Part shown: positions 29,019 through 38,643 of the stretch, piece after piece
Layout: each line of letters starts with the position of its first letter
How positions within the stretch are numbered: the stretch's first letter is position 1
DNA from: Allobosea sp.
GTDB taxonomy: Bacteria; Pseudomonadota; Alphaproteobacteria; Rhizobiales; Beijerinckiaceae
Assembly (NCBI GenBank): GCA_024231975.1
Contig: JAAEQB010000065.1
Coordinates: forward strand, 67,885 to 131,884
Direction: 5' to 3'
DNA: 64,000 nucleotides
Made by a program: the position numbers and the translations under genes
The notes under the pieces: model-generated
The model's input: only the letters and a program-made list of their open reading frames with translations
What the model was told of the DNA's origin: nothing
Database searches by the model: none

Positions 29019-31289
29019 CTAGACCGGCACCTTCATCTCGGCGGCGAGGGCAGCGAGCAGTGGGCGCAAGCTCGCTGCGCCGTCGGAAGAGGACATCCAG
29101 GCATCGAGGCGCTGGCGCGCCTTGCCGGCGTCGAGCGCGCGCAGCATCGCCTTGACCGGGCCGATCGAGGCCGACGACATCGAGAAGGAGCGGTAGCCGA
29201 GCGCGATCAGCGCCAGCGTCTCGATCGGCTTGCCGCCCATCTCGCCGCAGACGGTCACCGGACAGCCAGCCTTGCCGGCTTCCTCGATGATGTTGCGCAG
29301 CGCGCGCAGGCCGGCGGCGCCGAGCGGGTCGAAGCGATCGGAGACACGCTTGTTCTCGCGATCGGCCGCGAACAGGAACTGCATCAGGTCGTTGGTGCCG
29401 ATCGAGAGGAAATCGGCCTCGCGGGCGATCTCGGGCAGCTCGAACAATAGCGAAGGCACTTCGACCATGACGCCGAGCTTGAGGCTGGCCGGCGCCGGGC
29501 GGCCGTCGCGCTCCAGCATGGCGAGCTCGCGCCGCACCAGCATGCGGGCGCGCAGGAACTCGTTCACCGTCGCCACCATCGGCAGCATGATTTTCATGTC
29601 GCTGCCCGCACCGGCGCGCAGCAGCGCCCGCACCTGCGCGCGCAGCAGCCGCGGCCGGTCGAGGCCGATGCGGATGGCGCGCCAGCCGAGTGCCGGGTTC
29701 TCCTCCTCGAGCCGCTCCATATAGGGCAGCACCTTGTCGCCGCCGATGTCGAGCGTCCGGAAGGTCACCGGCCGGCCGTTCGCGACCTTGAGCACAGCGT
29801 CGTAGAGCGCCTGCTGTTCGGCCGTGGTCGGCATGTGCTGCGCCACCATGAACTGCAGCTCGGTGCGGAAGAGGCCGACACCCGAGGCGTTGGTCTCATC
29901 GAGATTGGCCATGTCGACGAGCAGGCCGGCATTGATCTGCAGCTGGATCTCGACGCCGTCCTTCGTGATCGCCGGTTGCGTCTTGAGCTTGCGGTACTGC
30001 TCCTGCTTGCGGGCGCGCAGGCGGGCCTTGTCCTTATAGGCGTTCTCGACGTCGGGCTGCGGCCGGATCTGCACCTCGCCGGCCTGGCCGTCGACGATGA
30101 CGGCGTCGCCTGCCTGGATCAGCGCGGTGGCGTTGGCGATCTCGCCGACAACCGGGATGTTGAGCGCACGTGCCACGATGGCGATGTGGCTGGTCGGGCC
30201 GCCTTCCTCGAGCACGACGCCGCGCAGGTGCCGGCGATCATAGTCGAGCAGCGCCGCCGGTCCCATCGAGCGCGCGATCAGGATCGCGTTCTCCGGCAGC
30301 TCCTCGCGCGTGACGCCGTTGGACTTGCCGACCAGCGTGCGCAGCAGGCGGTTGGCGAGGTCATCGAGATCGTGCAGGCGCTCGCGCAGATAGGGGTCGG
30401 TCTGGCGCAGCATCTTGGCGCGCGTGTCCGACTGCACGCGCTCGACCGCGGCCTCGGCCGTGAGGCCGGTCATCACCACCTCGCGCATGCGCCGGAGCCA
30501 ACCCTGGTCATGCGCGAACATGCGGAAGGTCTCGAGCACGTCGCGGTGCTCGCCGGTATGGGCGACGTCGCCGCGCTCGATCAATTCGTCGATGGCGAGC
30601 CGCATCGTCGCGATCGCCGCCTCCAGCCGCTGCACCTCGCGGCCGGGGTCCTCGGCGATCAGGTTGGTGATCGCGACGCGCGGCTCGTGCAGCACGGCAT
30701 GGCCGAGGCCGACGCCGTCGGCGAGCGTGGTGCCGATGCTGTGGATAGGACGGTCGAGGCCGATGGTCGCGCCGGGCTTCGACAGCGCCTTCAGACCACC
30801 GGCCGCGATCATCTCGGCCATGATCATGGCCGTGGTCTGGAGCGACTCGACCTCGTCCTCGCTGTAGACCCGCGAGGCGCGGTTCTGCACGACGAGCACG
30901 CCCATCACCGCGCCGCCGCGCAGGATCGGCACGCCGAGGAAAGAGCGGTAGATCTCTTCGCCCGTCTCCGGCCGGTAGGAGAAGGCGGGGTGCGATTGCG
31001 CGTCGGAGAGCGCGAGCGGCTCCGCCTCGCTGGCGATCAGGCCGACCAGGCCCTCGCCGGCACGCATGGTGGTGAGGTGGACGGCCTCGCGGTTGAGGCC
31101 TTCGGTGGCGTAGAGTTCGAGCGAGCTATCTTCACGCAGGACATAGACCGAGCAGACCTCGGCCACGAGGTTGCCGGCGATCACGACGACGAGCCTGTCG
31201 AGCCGCTCCTGCGGACTGACCGGCGCCGCCATCACCTCGCGGAGACGGCGCAGCAGCACGCCCGATCCCCCGAGTGCGCCTCGCATCAA
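29019..31289 (-). CDS. ptsP: Phosphoenolpyruvate-protein phosphotransferase PtsP (enzyme I-Ntr)
   Basis: A 756-residue enzyme that starts the nitrogen PTS by moving phosphate from PEP to NPr. An N-terminal GAF domain (~1-150), which in characterised homologues binds glutamine, precedes the EI domains. The phosphorylated histidine is in GGPTSHIAIVARAL (residue ~370), and the PEP-binding TIM barrel has FRTLDIGGDK, GVMVEVPS, FLSIGTNDLMQF and CGEMGGK. Position upstream of prfA is the standard alphaproteobacterial order. Confidence 0.95.
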   Translation of the reverse strand: MMRGALGGSGVLLRRLREVMAAPVSPQERLDRLVVVIAGNLVAEVCSVYVLREDSSLELYATEGLNREAVHLTTMRAGEGLVGLIASEAEPLALSDAQSHPAFSYRPETGEEIYRSFLGVPILRGGAVMGVLVVQNRASRVYSEDEVESLQTTAMIMAEMIAAGGLKALSKPGATIGLDRPIHSIGTTLADGVGLGHAVLHEPRVAITNLIAEDPGREVQRLEAAIATMRLAIDELIERGDVAHTGEHRDVLETFRMFAHDQGWLRRMREVVMTGLTAEAAVERVQSDTRAKMLRQTDPYLRERLHDLDDLANRLLRTLVGKSNGVTREELPENAILIARSMGPAALLDYDRRHLRGVVLEEGGPTSHIAIVARALNIPVVGEIANATALIQAGDAVIVDGQAGEVQIRPQPDVENAYKDKARLRARKQEQYRKLKTQPAITKDGVEIQLQINAGLLVDMANLDETNASGVGLFRTELQFMVAQHMPTTAEQQALYDAVLKVANGRPVTFRTLDIGGDKVLPYMERLEEENPALGWRAIRIGLDRPRLLRAQVRALLRAGAGSDMKIMLPMVATVNEFLRARMLVRRELAMLERDGRPAPASLKLGVMVEVPSLLFELPEIAREADFLSIGTNDLMQFLFAADRENKRVSDRFDPLGAAGLRALRNIIEEAGKAGCPVTVCGEMGGKPIETLALIALGYRSFSMSSASIGPVKAMLRALDAGKARQRLDAWMSSSDGAASLRPLLAALAAEMKVPV

Positions 31290-31406
31290 GAAAGCCCTCC
31301 GCCCGCCTCCACGGCCATGTCAGCCGAATACCCCCAGCAGACCTGACACCGCAACCGCTGAGTCGCAAGCGCAAGCTGGGGTTCACCGCCCCCTGGCGGG
31401 CCGCTT

Positions 31407-32960
31407 CTAGCCAGCTGAGGGAGCGTTCGGCAAGGCCTTGGCGCGTGCCGGGGTGCCCTTGCCATGCGCCGGGCGGGCGGGAGGGGGAGGCGTATTTACG
31501 CGTGCGGAATTGGTATTCGCGCCCGATTTGCGTGTGGTGCGCAGTGTTTTGGGCCGCCCCGGAGGCACGATCTCGCCGCTGGGGATATCCAGGCCGGAGA
31601 GCGCGGCGAGATAGCGCGACGTCCACCAGTCGATGTCGGTGGAGGAGATCGTCGCATAGAGCCGCTCGAAGCGGCGCTGTCGTTCCGACAACGGCATGGC
31701 GAGCGCGGTCCGGATCGCCTCGGCCACCTCATGGGTGTCGAATGGGTTGACGATCAGCGCCTCGCCAAGCTGCTGCGCTGCGCCGGCGAAGCGCGATAGC
31801 ACCAGGACGCCGGGGTCGTCAGGATTCTGCGCGGCGACATATTCCTTGGCGACGAGGTTCATGCCGTCGCGCATCGGCGTCACCAGCCCGACCTGGGCGC
31901 GCCGATAGAGGCCGGCGAGGGCGCTGCGCGAATAGGCCTTCTTCACTACGCGGATCGGCGTCCAGTCGAACTCGCCGAGCGCGGCGTTGAGCCGGCCGGC
32001 GACCTCGTCCGATATCCGGTCAAGCTCGGCATATTCGGGCACGTCGCTGCGCGAGGGCGGCGCGATCTGCAAGAGGCCGACCTCGCCGCGATGTTCCGGA
32101 TGATTGCGCAGGAAGGAACCGAAGGCCTCCAGCCGCTGGACGATGCCCTTGGAATAGTCGAGCCGGTCGACGCCGATCACCAGCTTGCGGCTGCCGAGCG
32201 GGGCGGTCGTCGCCCGGACCGGCTGCGTCGCCGCCCGGACCGAGGCCTGGGCGAGCTTGCGGAAGCCCTCGACATCGATGCCGATCGGGAAGGCCTGCAC
32301 CACTGCCTCGCGCTGGCCGGTCTTGACCCGGTTGCCCTCGCGGCGTGCGCCGCAGAGCGCGACCAGCCCGCCGATCAGGTTGGCGACGTCGTTCTGGGTC
32401 TGCAGGCCGATGAGGTCATAGGCCGTCATCGTGCTGATCAGCGTCGAGGAGAAGGGCAGGGCGCCGAACACGTCGGCCGATGGCCAGGGGATGTGATGGA
32501 AATAGCCGATACGATTGGTGACGCCGCGCCGGCGCAATTCCGCCGCGAGCGGGATCAGGTGGTAATCGTGGATCCAGATGATGTCGTCGGGCTTGAGTAG
32601 CGGCATCAGCAGCCGCGCGAAGCGCCGGTTGACGCCGAGATAGCCGGCATAGTCGGCGCGGCTGAACTCGGTCAGGCCGAGCCGGTAATGCATCAGCGGC
32701 CAGAGCGCCCGGTTGGCGAAGCCGAGATAATAGCTCTGGCGCTCGGCCTCGGTCAGGTCGGTGACCGCGTAGCTAACCTTGCCATGCCGCACCGGCTCGA
32801 CGCTGGTCGCCGGCTCCGCCTTGATCGCCCCGCTCCAGCCAAACCAGAGGCCGCCATGCTGTTCGAGCGCCGAGCGCAGCGCGACCGCCAGGCCACCTGC
32901 CGCCACCTTCTCGCCTCGCTCGGGCATGGTGACGCGGTTGGACACGACGACAAGACGCAT
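31407..32960 (-). CDS. otsA: Trehalose-6-phosphate synthase
   Basis: A 517-residue GT20 glycosyltransferase that joins UDP-glucose and glucose-6-phosphate. Landmarks include the N-terminal GGLAVALRSAL, WIHDYHLIPLAAELRR, GYFHHIPWPSADVF, the VDRLDYSKGIVQRLEAF loop, and the C-terminal DGMNLVAKEYVAAQ with LSRFAGAAQQL. The last ~45 residues are a proline/arginine-rich tail not needed for catalysis. It is divergent from the phosphatase gene otsB, with about 210 bases between, so both may be induced together under osmotic stress. Confidence 0.95.
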   Translation of the reverse strand: MRLVVVSNRVTMPERGEKVAAGGLAVALRSALEQHGGLWFGWSGAIKAEPATSVEPVRHGKVSYAVTDLTEAERQSYYLGFANRALWPLMHYRLGLTEFSRADYAGYLGVNRRFARLLMPLLKPDDIIWIHDYHLIPLAAELRRRGVTNRIGYFHHIPWPSADVFGALPFSSTLISTMTAYDLIGLQTQNDVANLIGGLVALCGARREGNRVKTGQREAVVQAFPIGIDVEGFRKLAQASVRAATQPVRATTAPLGSRKLVIGVDRLDYSKGIVQRLEAFGSFLRNHPEHRGEVGLLQIAPPSRSDVPEYAELDRISDEVAGRLNAALGEFDWTPIRVVKKAYSRSALAGLYRRAQVGLVTPMRDGMNLVAKEYVAAQNPDDPGVLVLSRFAGAAQQLGEALIVNPFDTHEVAEAIRTALAMPLSERQRRFERLYATISSTDIDWWTSRYLAALSGLDIPSGEIVPPGRPKTLRTTRKSGANTNSARVNTPPPPARPAHGKGTPARAKALPNAPSAG

Positions 32961-33173
32961 GATGCCTCACTTTTTCGCTGACGCTGCCGCAATGGCGCGG
33001 GAACAGAACGCGCGGGCAGGCGTAATGTTTCGTGTGCAGGCCGGCTCCCCGGCCGGATCGCGTCGCCGCCGTGACCGGATCATGGCGACCTCGCGCCAAA
33101 CTGAACCTCGAATGTGGCGATGAGGGGACCGCCTGTCGTCCTTTCGCCCGCTTCGCCCTCTAACCAGACCGCC

Positions 33174-33971
33174 ATGTCAGAGATGCTGAGCCCCGAAATC
33201 GCCGAACCTCCCGCAAAAGCCGCTGCCCTCACCGGGCAGATCGCGCTGTTCCTGGATTTCGACGGAACCCTGGTTGAGATCGCGCCCTCACCGGAGGATG
33301 TGAAGATCGACCGCCGCCTGCCGGGCGCTCTGGACGCGTTGCGTGCCCGGCTCGGCGGCGCGCTGGCCCTGGTTTCTGGGCGGCCAGTTGCCTTCCTCGA
33401 CGAGGTGATGACCCCTTATCGCTTCGATACGGCCGGCCTGCATGGCGCCCAGATCCGCCTCGGCGGTGCCGATGCTCCGCTCGCGGCCCCTTCGGAAGCG
33501 CTGCACGCCGCAACGCGCAAGATGGTTCGTTTCGCCAACGCCCATATCGGCGTCATCGTCGAGGACAAGCGCCAGTCCGTGGCGCTGCACTGGCGGCTGG
33601 CGCCCTCGCTTGCCGACGAGGCGCTGGCATTGATGGAGCAGGTCTCCGCCGAGATCGGCCCGTCCATGCGCCTGCAGCGCGGCAAGGCTGTCGCCGAGCT
33701 GGTGCCGGCGAGCGCGAGCAAGGGCGGAGCGATCGATTGGCTGCTACAACACGAAACTTATGCCGGCCGCACGCCGGTCTTCATCGGCGATGACATCACT
33801 GACGAGGACGGCTTCTCTGCGGTCAATGCCGCAGGTGGCCTGTCGATCCGGATCGGTGGCGGCGATACCTGCGCCCGTCATCGCCTAGCCTCGCCGACGG
33901 CGCTGCGCCATGCGCTTCTCGCGGCCGCCGAAGGCGGCGACCTCACGCTCGACACCTTCCTCCAAGGCTGA
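33174..33971 (+). CDS. otsB: Trehalose-6-phosphate phosphatase
   Basis: A HAD-superfamily phosphatase that converts trehalose-6-phosphate to trehalose. Motif I with the nucleophile aspartate is FLDFDGTLVEIAP (about residue 28), motif II is in LVSGRP, and the metal-binding motif is FIGDDITDEDGF. Start is uncertain: the ATG at 33174 gives 265 residues, near family length; in-frame starts at 33114 and 33120 would add about 20 residues. The GH15 gene follows 14 bases later, so they are likely one operon. Confidence 0.92.
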   Translation: MSEMLSPEIAEPPAKAAALTGQIALFLDFDGTLVEIAPSPEDVKIDRRLPGALDALRARLGGALALVSGRPVAFLDEVMTPYRFDTAGLHGAQIRLGGADAPLAAPSEALHAATRKMVRFANAHIGVIVEDKRQSVALHWRLAPSLADEALALMEQVSAEIGPSMRLQRGKAVAELVPASASKGGAIDWLLQHETYAGRTPVFIGDDITDEDGFSAVNAAGGLSIRIGGGDTCARHRLASPTALRHALLAAAEGGDLTLDTFLQG

Positions 33972-33985
33972 CTTCAGGAACAGGC

Positions 33986-35824
33986 ATGACTGTGACGACC
34001 ACCGCCTCGCCGAGAGTGGCCTCGCTCGATCTCGGCGTCATCGGAAACTGCACGATCGCCGCGCTGATCGACCGGCAGGCGCGCATCGTCTGGAGCTGCT
34101 TTCCGCGCTTCGACCGCGATCCGGTGTTCTGTTCGCTGATCGACAACCAGATCGACGATGGCGACGCCATGCCGAAAAAGGGCGTCTTCGCCATCGAGAT
34201 GGTCGGGATGACCCGTTGCGAGCAGAGCTATCTCGACAACACCGCGATCCTCTCCTCGGTGCTCTCCGACGATCAGGGCAATGCGCTGGAGATCCTTGAT
34301 TTCGCGCCGCGCTTCGTCCGCTTCGAGCGCTTCTTCCGGCCGCCGCAGCTGGTGCGCCGTGTCCGCCGCATTTCCGGCCGGCCACGCATCCGCGTCGTGG
34401 TCAAGCCCTGCCTCGGCCTCGGCGAGGAGCCCGACGAGATCACCCGCGGCTCCAACCATGTCCGCTTCGTCGGCGCTGACCAGACGATCCGGCTGACGAC
34501 CGATGCGCCAGTCTCCTATGTGCTGGAGAGCATCCCCTTCGCGGTCGAGAAGCCGTTTTCCTTCTTCATCGGCTCGGACGAGGCCCTGCGTGCCGAGATC
34601 GAGACGACCTCGCGCGAGTTTCTCGACAAGACCACCGACTATTGGCGCGACTGGGTCCGCTCGCTCTCGATTCCCTTCGAATGGCAGCGCGAGGTCATCC
34701 GCGCCGCGATCACGCTGAAGCTCTGCTCCTTCGAGGAAAGTGGCGCCATCGTCGCGGCGCTGACCACCTCGATCCCGGAGGCGCCGGGCACGCAGCGCAA
34801 TTGGGACTATCGCTTCTGCTGGCTGCGCGACGCCTATTTCGTCGTTCACGCCCTCAATCGCCTGGGCACGACGCGGACGATGGAGGACTATCTCGGCTTC
34901 ATCACCAACATCGTCGACACCTATTCCGAAAGCGGCGCCGAGCATCTGCCCCCGCTCTATCCGATCACGCGCGGCGGCGAGCTGCGCGAATTCGAGGTGC
35001 CGAACCTCGCCGGCTATCGCGGCCACCAGCCGGTGCGCGTCGGCAATGGCGCGGCGACGCAGATCCAGAACGACGGCTATGGAGCGGTCGTGCTCGCCGC
35101 GACCCATTCCTTCTTCGACCGCCGCCTGATCCAGCCCGGCAAGGAAGCGCTCTTCGCACAGCTCGAACGCATGGGCGAGCGCGCCATCCAGCTCTTCGAC
35201 AAGCCCGACGCCGGCCCCTGGGAACTACGCGAGAAGGAGGTGGTCCACTCCTTCTCCAGTGTGATGTGCTGGGCGGCCTGCGACCGGCTCGCCCGCATCG
35301 CCGGCACGCTCGGCCGCGCCGACCGCAAGGAATACTGGCGCGGCGAGGCCAAGCGCCTGAAAGGCATCATCTCCGATCGGATCTGGAATCAGGAGAAGGG
35401 CCATTTCGTCTCGACCTTCGCCGGGACCGATCTTGATGCGACCCTGCTGCTGATCGCCGAACTCGGCTTCGTCACCCCCGACGATCCCCGCTACATCGCG
35501 ACGGTCGAGGCGATCGGCCGCGAGCTCGGCCGCGGCGACCTGATCCTGCGCTATGGCACGCAAGACGATTTCGGCTTCATGCACACCGGCTTCCTGATCT
35601 GCGCCTTCTGGTATGTCGACGCGCTGCACGCGATCGGCCGCAAGGACGAGGCCAAGGAGCTGTTCGGCCGCATCCTGCAGCGCCGCAACAGCTTCGGCCT
35701 GCTCTCGGAGGATGCCGATCTTGAGACCGGTGAGCTCTGGGGCAATTTCCCGCAGACCTATTCGATGGTCGGCCTGATCAATTCGGCGATGCGGCTGAGC
35801 CGCAACTGGGAAGAGGCGTTTTAG
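33986..35824 (+). CDS. Glycoside hydrolase family 15 protein (glucoamylase or trehalase-like)
   Basis: A 612-residue GH15 enzyme. The N-terminal domain (SLDLGVIGNCTIAALID, ~10-200) precedes the (alpha/alpha)6 barrel containing the substrate-binding NWDYRFCWLRDAYF (residue ~272), the general-acid region DGYGAVV and, near the C-terminus, the second catalytic glutamate region LLSEDADLETGELWGNFPQTYSM. GH15 members linked to otsA and otsB include trehalases, which would close a synthesis-degradation loop; a glucan-trimming role is the alternative. Confidence 0.9.
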   Translation: MTVTTTASPRVASLDLGVIGNCTIAALIDRQARIVWSCFPRFDRDPVFCSLIDNQIDDGDAMPKKGVFAIEMVGMTRCEQSYLDNTAILSSVLSDDQGNALEILDFAPRFVRFERFFRPPQLVRRVRRISGRPRIRVVVKPCLGLGEEPDEITRGSNHVRFVGADQTIRLTTDAPVSYVLESIPFAVEKPFSFFIGSDEALRAEIETTSREFLDKTTDYWRDWVRSLSIPFEWQREVIRAAITLKLCSFEESGAIVAALTTSIPEAPGTQRNWDYRFCWLRDAYFVVHALNRLGTTRTMEDYLGFITNIVDTYSESGAEHLPPLYPITRGGELREFEVPNLAGYRGHQPVRVGNGAATQIQNDGYGAVVLAATHSFFDRRLIQPGKEALFAQLERMGERAIQLFDKPDAGPWELREKEVVHSFSSVMCWAACDRLARIAGTLGRADRKEYWRGEAKRLKGIISDRIWNQEKGHFVSTFAGTDLDATLLLIAELGFVTPDDPRYIATVEAIGRELGRGDLILRYGTQDDFGFMHTGFLICAFWYVDALHAIGRKDEAKELFGRILQRRNSFGLLSEDADLETGELWGNFPQTYSMVGLINSAMRLSRNWEEAF

Positions 35825-35828
35825 CCTC

Positions 35829-36452
35829 TTATCCTCGCTTCAGCAGGAATACCGCCTGCGCGCCGAAGAGGTTCCAGAACCACCAGGGCGCGCTGACGCC
35901 GACCTTGCCGCCGGAGACATCGAGCGCGACCGCGCGCTCCTTCTCCGCCCCGACAGTGTCACAGAGCGCGACGAAGTCGCGGATCGTGCAGAAATGGATA
36001 TTGGGCGTCTCCCACCAAGTGTAGGGCAGGGAGTCGGTCACAGGCATCCGCCCCATGAAGAAGACCTGGGACCGCATCCGCCAATGCCCGAAATTCGGGA
36101 AGGAGACGATGGCGCGCCGGCCGATGCGCAGCATCTGCTCCAGTACATGGCGCGGATTGCGCGTTGCCTGGATGGTCTGGGAGAGGATGACGTAATCGAA
36201 GCTGTCGTCGGGGTAGTCGGCGAGGTCGGTGTCGGCGTCGCCCTGGATCACCGAGAGTCCGCGCGCGACGCAGCCAGCGACCCCTTCGCGCGAGAGCTCG
36301 ATGCCGCGCCCGTCGACGCCGCGGGTCTCGGCGAGCAGGGAGAGCAATTCGCCGTCGCCGCAGCCGACATCGAGCACGCGCGAGCCCGGTGTCACCATCT
36401 CGGCGACGAGGCGCAGGTCGATGCGGTTGGTCTGGGTGTCCGCCAGCGCCAT
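35829..36452 (-). CDS. metW: Methionine biosynthesis protein MetW
   Basis: A 207-residue SAM-methyltransferase-like protein. The SAM-binding segment is SRVLDVGCGDGELLSLL (residues ~24-40), followed by VDGRGIELSREGVAGC and DYVILSQTIQATRNPRHVLEQMLR, hallmarks of MetW. MetW forms a complex with MetX and is needed for full acetyltransferase activity. It starts two bases after the metX stop codon. Its 3' end is 4 bases from the convergent GH15 stop. Confidence 0.94.
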   Translation of the reverse strand: MALADTQTNRIDLRLVAEMVTPGSRVLDVGCGDGELLSLLAETRGVDGRGIELSREGVAGCVARGLSVIQGDADTDLADYPDDSFDYVILSQTIQATRNPRHVLEQMLRIGRRAIVSFPNFGHWRMRSQVFFMGRMPVTDSLPYTWWETPNIHFCTIRDFVALCDTVGAEKERAVALDVSGGKVGVSAPWWFWNLFGAQAVFLLKRG

Positions 36453-36454
36453 GC

Positions 36455-37633
36455 TCAGATTCCTCTGGCGCGCGCCGCGGCGCCGATGAAGCCGCGCGTC
36501 GTCGCGAACAGGTTGGGCTCTTCCAGCAGGAAGGCGTCGTGGCCCTTGTCGCTTTCCAACTCGACGAAGGAGACCGAGGCGCCGGCCGCGTTCAGCGCGT
36601 GCACGATGGCGCGCGAGTCGCTGGTCGGGAACAGCCAGTCCGAGGTGAAGGATGCGACACAGAAGCGTGTCCGCGTCCCGGCAAAGGCTTTGGCCAGCAC
36701 GCCGTCATGGTCGGCGCCGAGGTCAAAATAGTCCATCGCCCGCGTCACATAGAGGTAGGAATTGGCGTCGAAGCGCTCGACGAAGCTTAAGCCCTGGTAG
36801 CGCAGGTAACTCTCGACCTGGAAATCCGCGTCGAAGGTGAAGGTAGGCGCGCTGCGCTCCTGCAGCTTGCGGCCGAATTTGCGATGCAGCGCCGGCTCCG
36901 AGAGATAGGTGATGTGCGCGCCCATGCGCGCGACCGAGAGCCCTTTCGAAGGTCTCGTGCCCTCGTCGAGATAGCGCCCCTGGCGCCAATCCGGATCGGC
37001 CATCACCGCCTGCCTGCCGACCTCGTGGAAGGCGATGTTCTGGGCCGAATGCTTGGCGGCGGTGGCGAGCGGCAGGGCGCTGAACACCCGCGTCGGATAG
37101 CTCGCCGCCCATTGCAGCACCTGCATCCCGCCCATCGAGCCGCCGGCGACGCAGAACAGGCTGTCGATCCCGAGCGCGTCGACGAGGTGCGCCTGCGCCC
37201 GCACCATGTCGCGGATCGTCACCATCGGAAAGGACAGGCCCCAGGGCTTGCCCGTCTCCGGATTGGTCGAGGCTGGGCCGGTCGTGCCCATGCAGCCGCC
37301 GAGCACATTGGCGCAGATCACGAAGAAGCGGTCGGTATCGATCGGCTTGCCCGGTCCGATCATCGCGGTCCACCAGCCGCCCTTGCCGGTCACCGGATTG
37401 CGGCTCGCGACATATTGGTCGCCGGTCAGGGCATGGCAGACCAGGACAGCGTTGGAGCGCGCCGCATTGAGCTCGCCATAAGTCTGGTAGGCGATCTGCC
37501 AATGCTCCAGCACCGCGCCGGAATCGAGCTGCAGCGCCTTGTCCGGCCCGAATTGGGCGAGCAGGCTCGATGGCTGGTTGGCTTCGGCCAGCGGGTCGGC
37601 GAGAAGGTCGGGAGCTTGCGTCCGGTTCGGCAT
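36455..37633 (-). CDS. metX: Homoserine O-acetyltransferase
   Basis: A 392-residue alpha/beta hydrolase-fold enzyme that activates homoserine for methionine synthesis. The nucleophile serine is in AGGSMGGMQVLQW (residue ~167), the aspartate in SFTSDWLFP, and the histidine in DKGHDAFLLE. Substrate loops CHALTGDQYVA and NVLGGCMGTTGPAS are intact. Many MetX proteins use succinyl-CoA rather than acetyl-CoA; that cannot be settled here. Divergent from the chorismate mutase gene. Confidence 0.95.
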   Translation of the reverse strand: MPNRTQAPDLLADPLAEANQPSSLLAQFGPDKALQLDSGAVLEHWQIAYQTYGELNAARSNAVLVCHALTGDQYVASRNPVTGKGGWWTAMIGPGKPIDTDRFFVICANVLGGCMGTTGPASTNPETGKPWGLSFPMVTIRDMVRAQAHLVDALGIDSLFCVAGGSMGGMQVLQWAASYPTRVFSALPLATAAKHSAQNIAFHEVGRQAVMADPDWRQGRYLDEGTRPSKGLSVARMGAHITYLSEPALHRKFGRKLQERSAPTFTFDADFQVESYLRYQGLSFVERFDANSYLYVTRAMDYFDLGADHDGVLAKAFAGTRTRFCVASFTSDWLFPTSDSRAIVHALNAAGASVSFVELESDKGHDAFLLEEPNLFATTRGFIGAAARARGI

Positions 37634-37788
37634 TCGGATTTGTCTTGTCGCCCGGTCCGTTCGTAATAGCGGACACTACCGATGGCGCGCCTCTTCCCGT
37701 CTGTCAACGCGGCGATGCGTTGCGAACGCTTTGCCAAGCCCGGCAACGACAGCTAAGAGACCGGCACGATTAAAGAAGTCTGGCCATC

Positions 37789-38622
37789 ATGACAGAAGCC
37801 GCTCCGACCACGCTCGCCGACCTGCGCAGCGAGATCGACCGCATCGATGCGGCGATGCACGGCCTGCTGATGGAACGCTCGCAGATCATCGAGACGCTGA
37901 TCGCGATCAAGAAGACGCAGGTGTCCGGCTCGGCCTTCCGCCCCGGCCGCGAGGCCGACATGATGAAGCGCCTCGCTTTGCGCCATCAGGGGCTGCTGCC
38001 GCTGGACACGGTCGAGAGCATCTGGCGCATCATCATCGCGACCTTCACCTTCGTGCAGGCGAACTATTCGGTCCATGCCGACATCTCCGGCGGCGACGCG
38101 CCAATGCGCGACAGCGCCCGCTTCCATTTCGGCTTCACCGTGCCCTTCGTCACGCATGAGGACGCCCGCGCCGTGATCAAGGCGGTGGCGGACTCGGCTG
38201 GCGATCTCGGCATCTTCCGTATGGATCTCGGCGCCAGCGCCGGCGTCTGGTGGCGTGACCTGATCGGCCCCGCCCAGCCCAAGATCATCGCGCGCCTGCC
38301 GTTTATCGAGCGGCCCGATCATCCCGCCGGCACGCCGGTCTACTGCATCGCCAAGCCGCTGACCGACGCCGCCGTGCGCGAGATCGTGCTCTATGCCGCA
38401 CGCGTCGAGCGCTGGTCGGAGCCGCTGCGCCATGGCCTCGCCCAGCATCTCGCCGAGGTCTCGGCCAGCGCCGCCGACGGCTCGCATCTGGCGCTGCTGG
38501 TGGCAGCCTCCGGCGAAACCCCGGTCGAAGCCATCCGCAGCGCACTCGAACCCGCGGGCCTCAAGGAGCTGACCGAGATCGGCAGCCACGCCGCCCGCTT
38601 CGCCTTCAAATCCGTCCGCTGA
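37789..38622 (+). CDS. Chorismate mutase (AroQ type) with a C-terminal extension
   Basis: A 277-residue protein. Residues ~8-95 are an AroQ helical chorismate mutase domain (LRSEIDRIDAAMHGLLMERSQIIETLIAIKK) that makes prephenate. The remaining ~180 residues form a second domain (VPFVTHEDARAVIKAVA, LGIFRMDL) that lacks recognisable prephenate dehydratase or dehydrogenase motifs; it is usual in alphaproteobacterial homologues and may be regulatory. First gene of an aroQ-hisC-tyrC operon for tyrosine and phenylalanine. Confidence 0.9.
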   Translation: MTEAAPTTLADLRSEIDRIDAAMHGLLMERSQIIETLIAIKKTQVSGSAFRPGREADMMKRLALRHQGLLPLDTVESIWRIIIATFTFVQANYSVHADISGGDAPMRDSARFHFGFTVPFVTHEDARAVIKAVADSAGDLGIFRMDLGASAGVWWRDLIGPAQPKIIARLPFIERPDHPAGTPVYCIAKPLTDAAVREIVLYAARVERWSEPLRHGLAQHLAEVSASAADGSHLALLVAASGETPVEAIRSALEPAGLKELTEIGSHAARFAFKSVR

Positions 38623-38643
38623 TCACATTCAAGGTCCAGCCCC

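Noticed and set aside
37634..37788. Possible SAM-II riboswitch upstream of metX
   Set aside because: Alphaproteobacterial met genes often have one, but I could not find the expected pseudoknot stems or the AGCUAAAAAGG-like segment on the minus strand.
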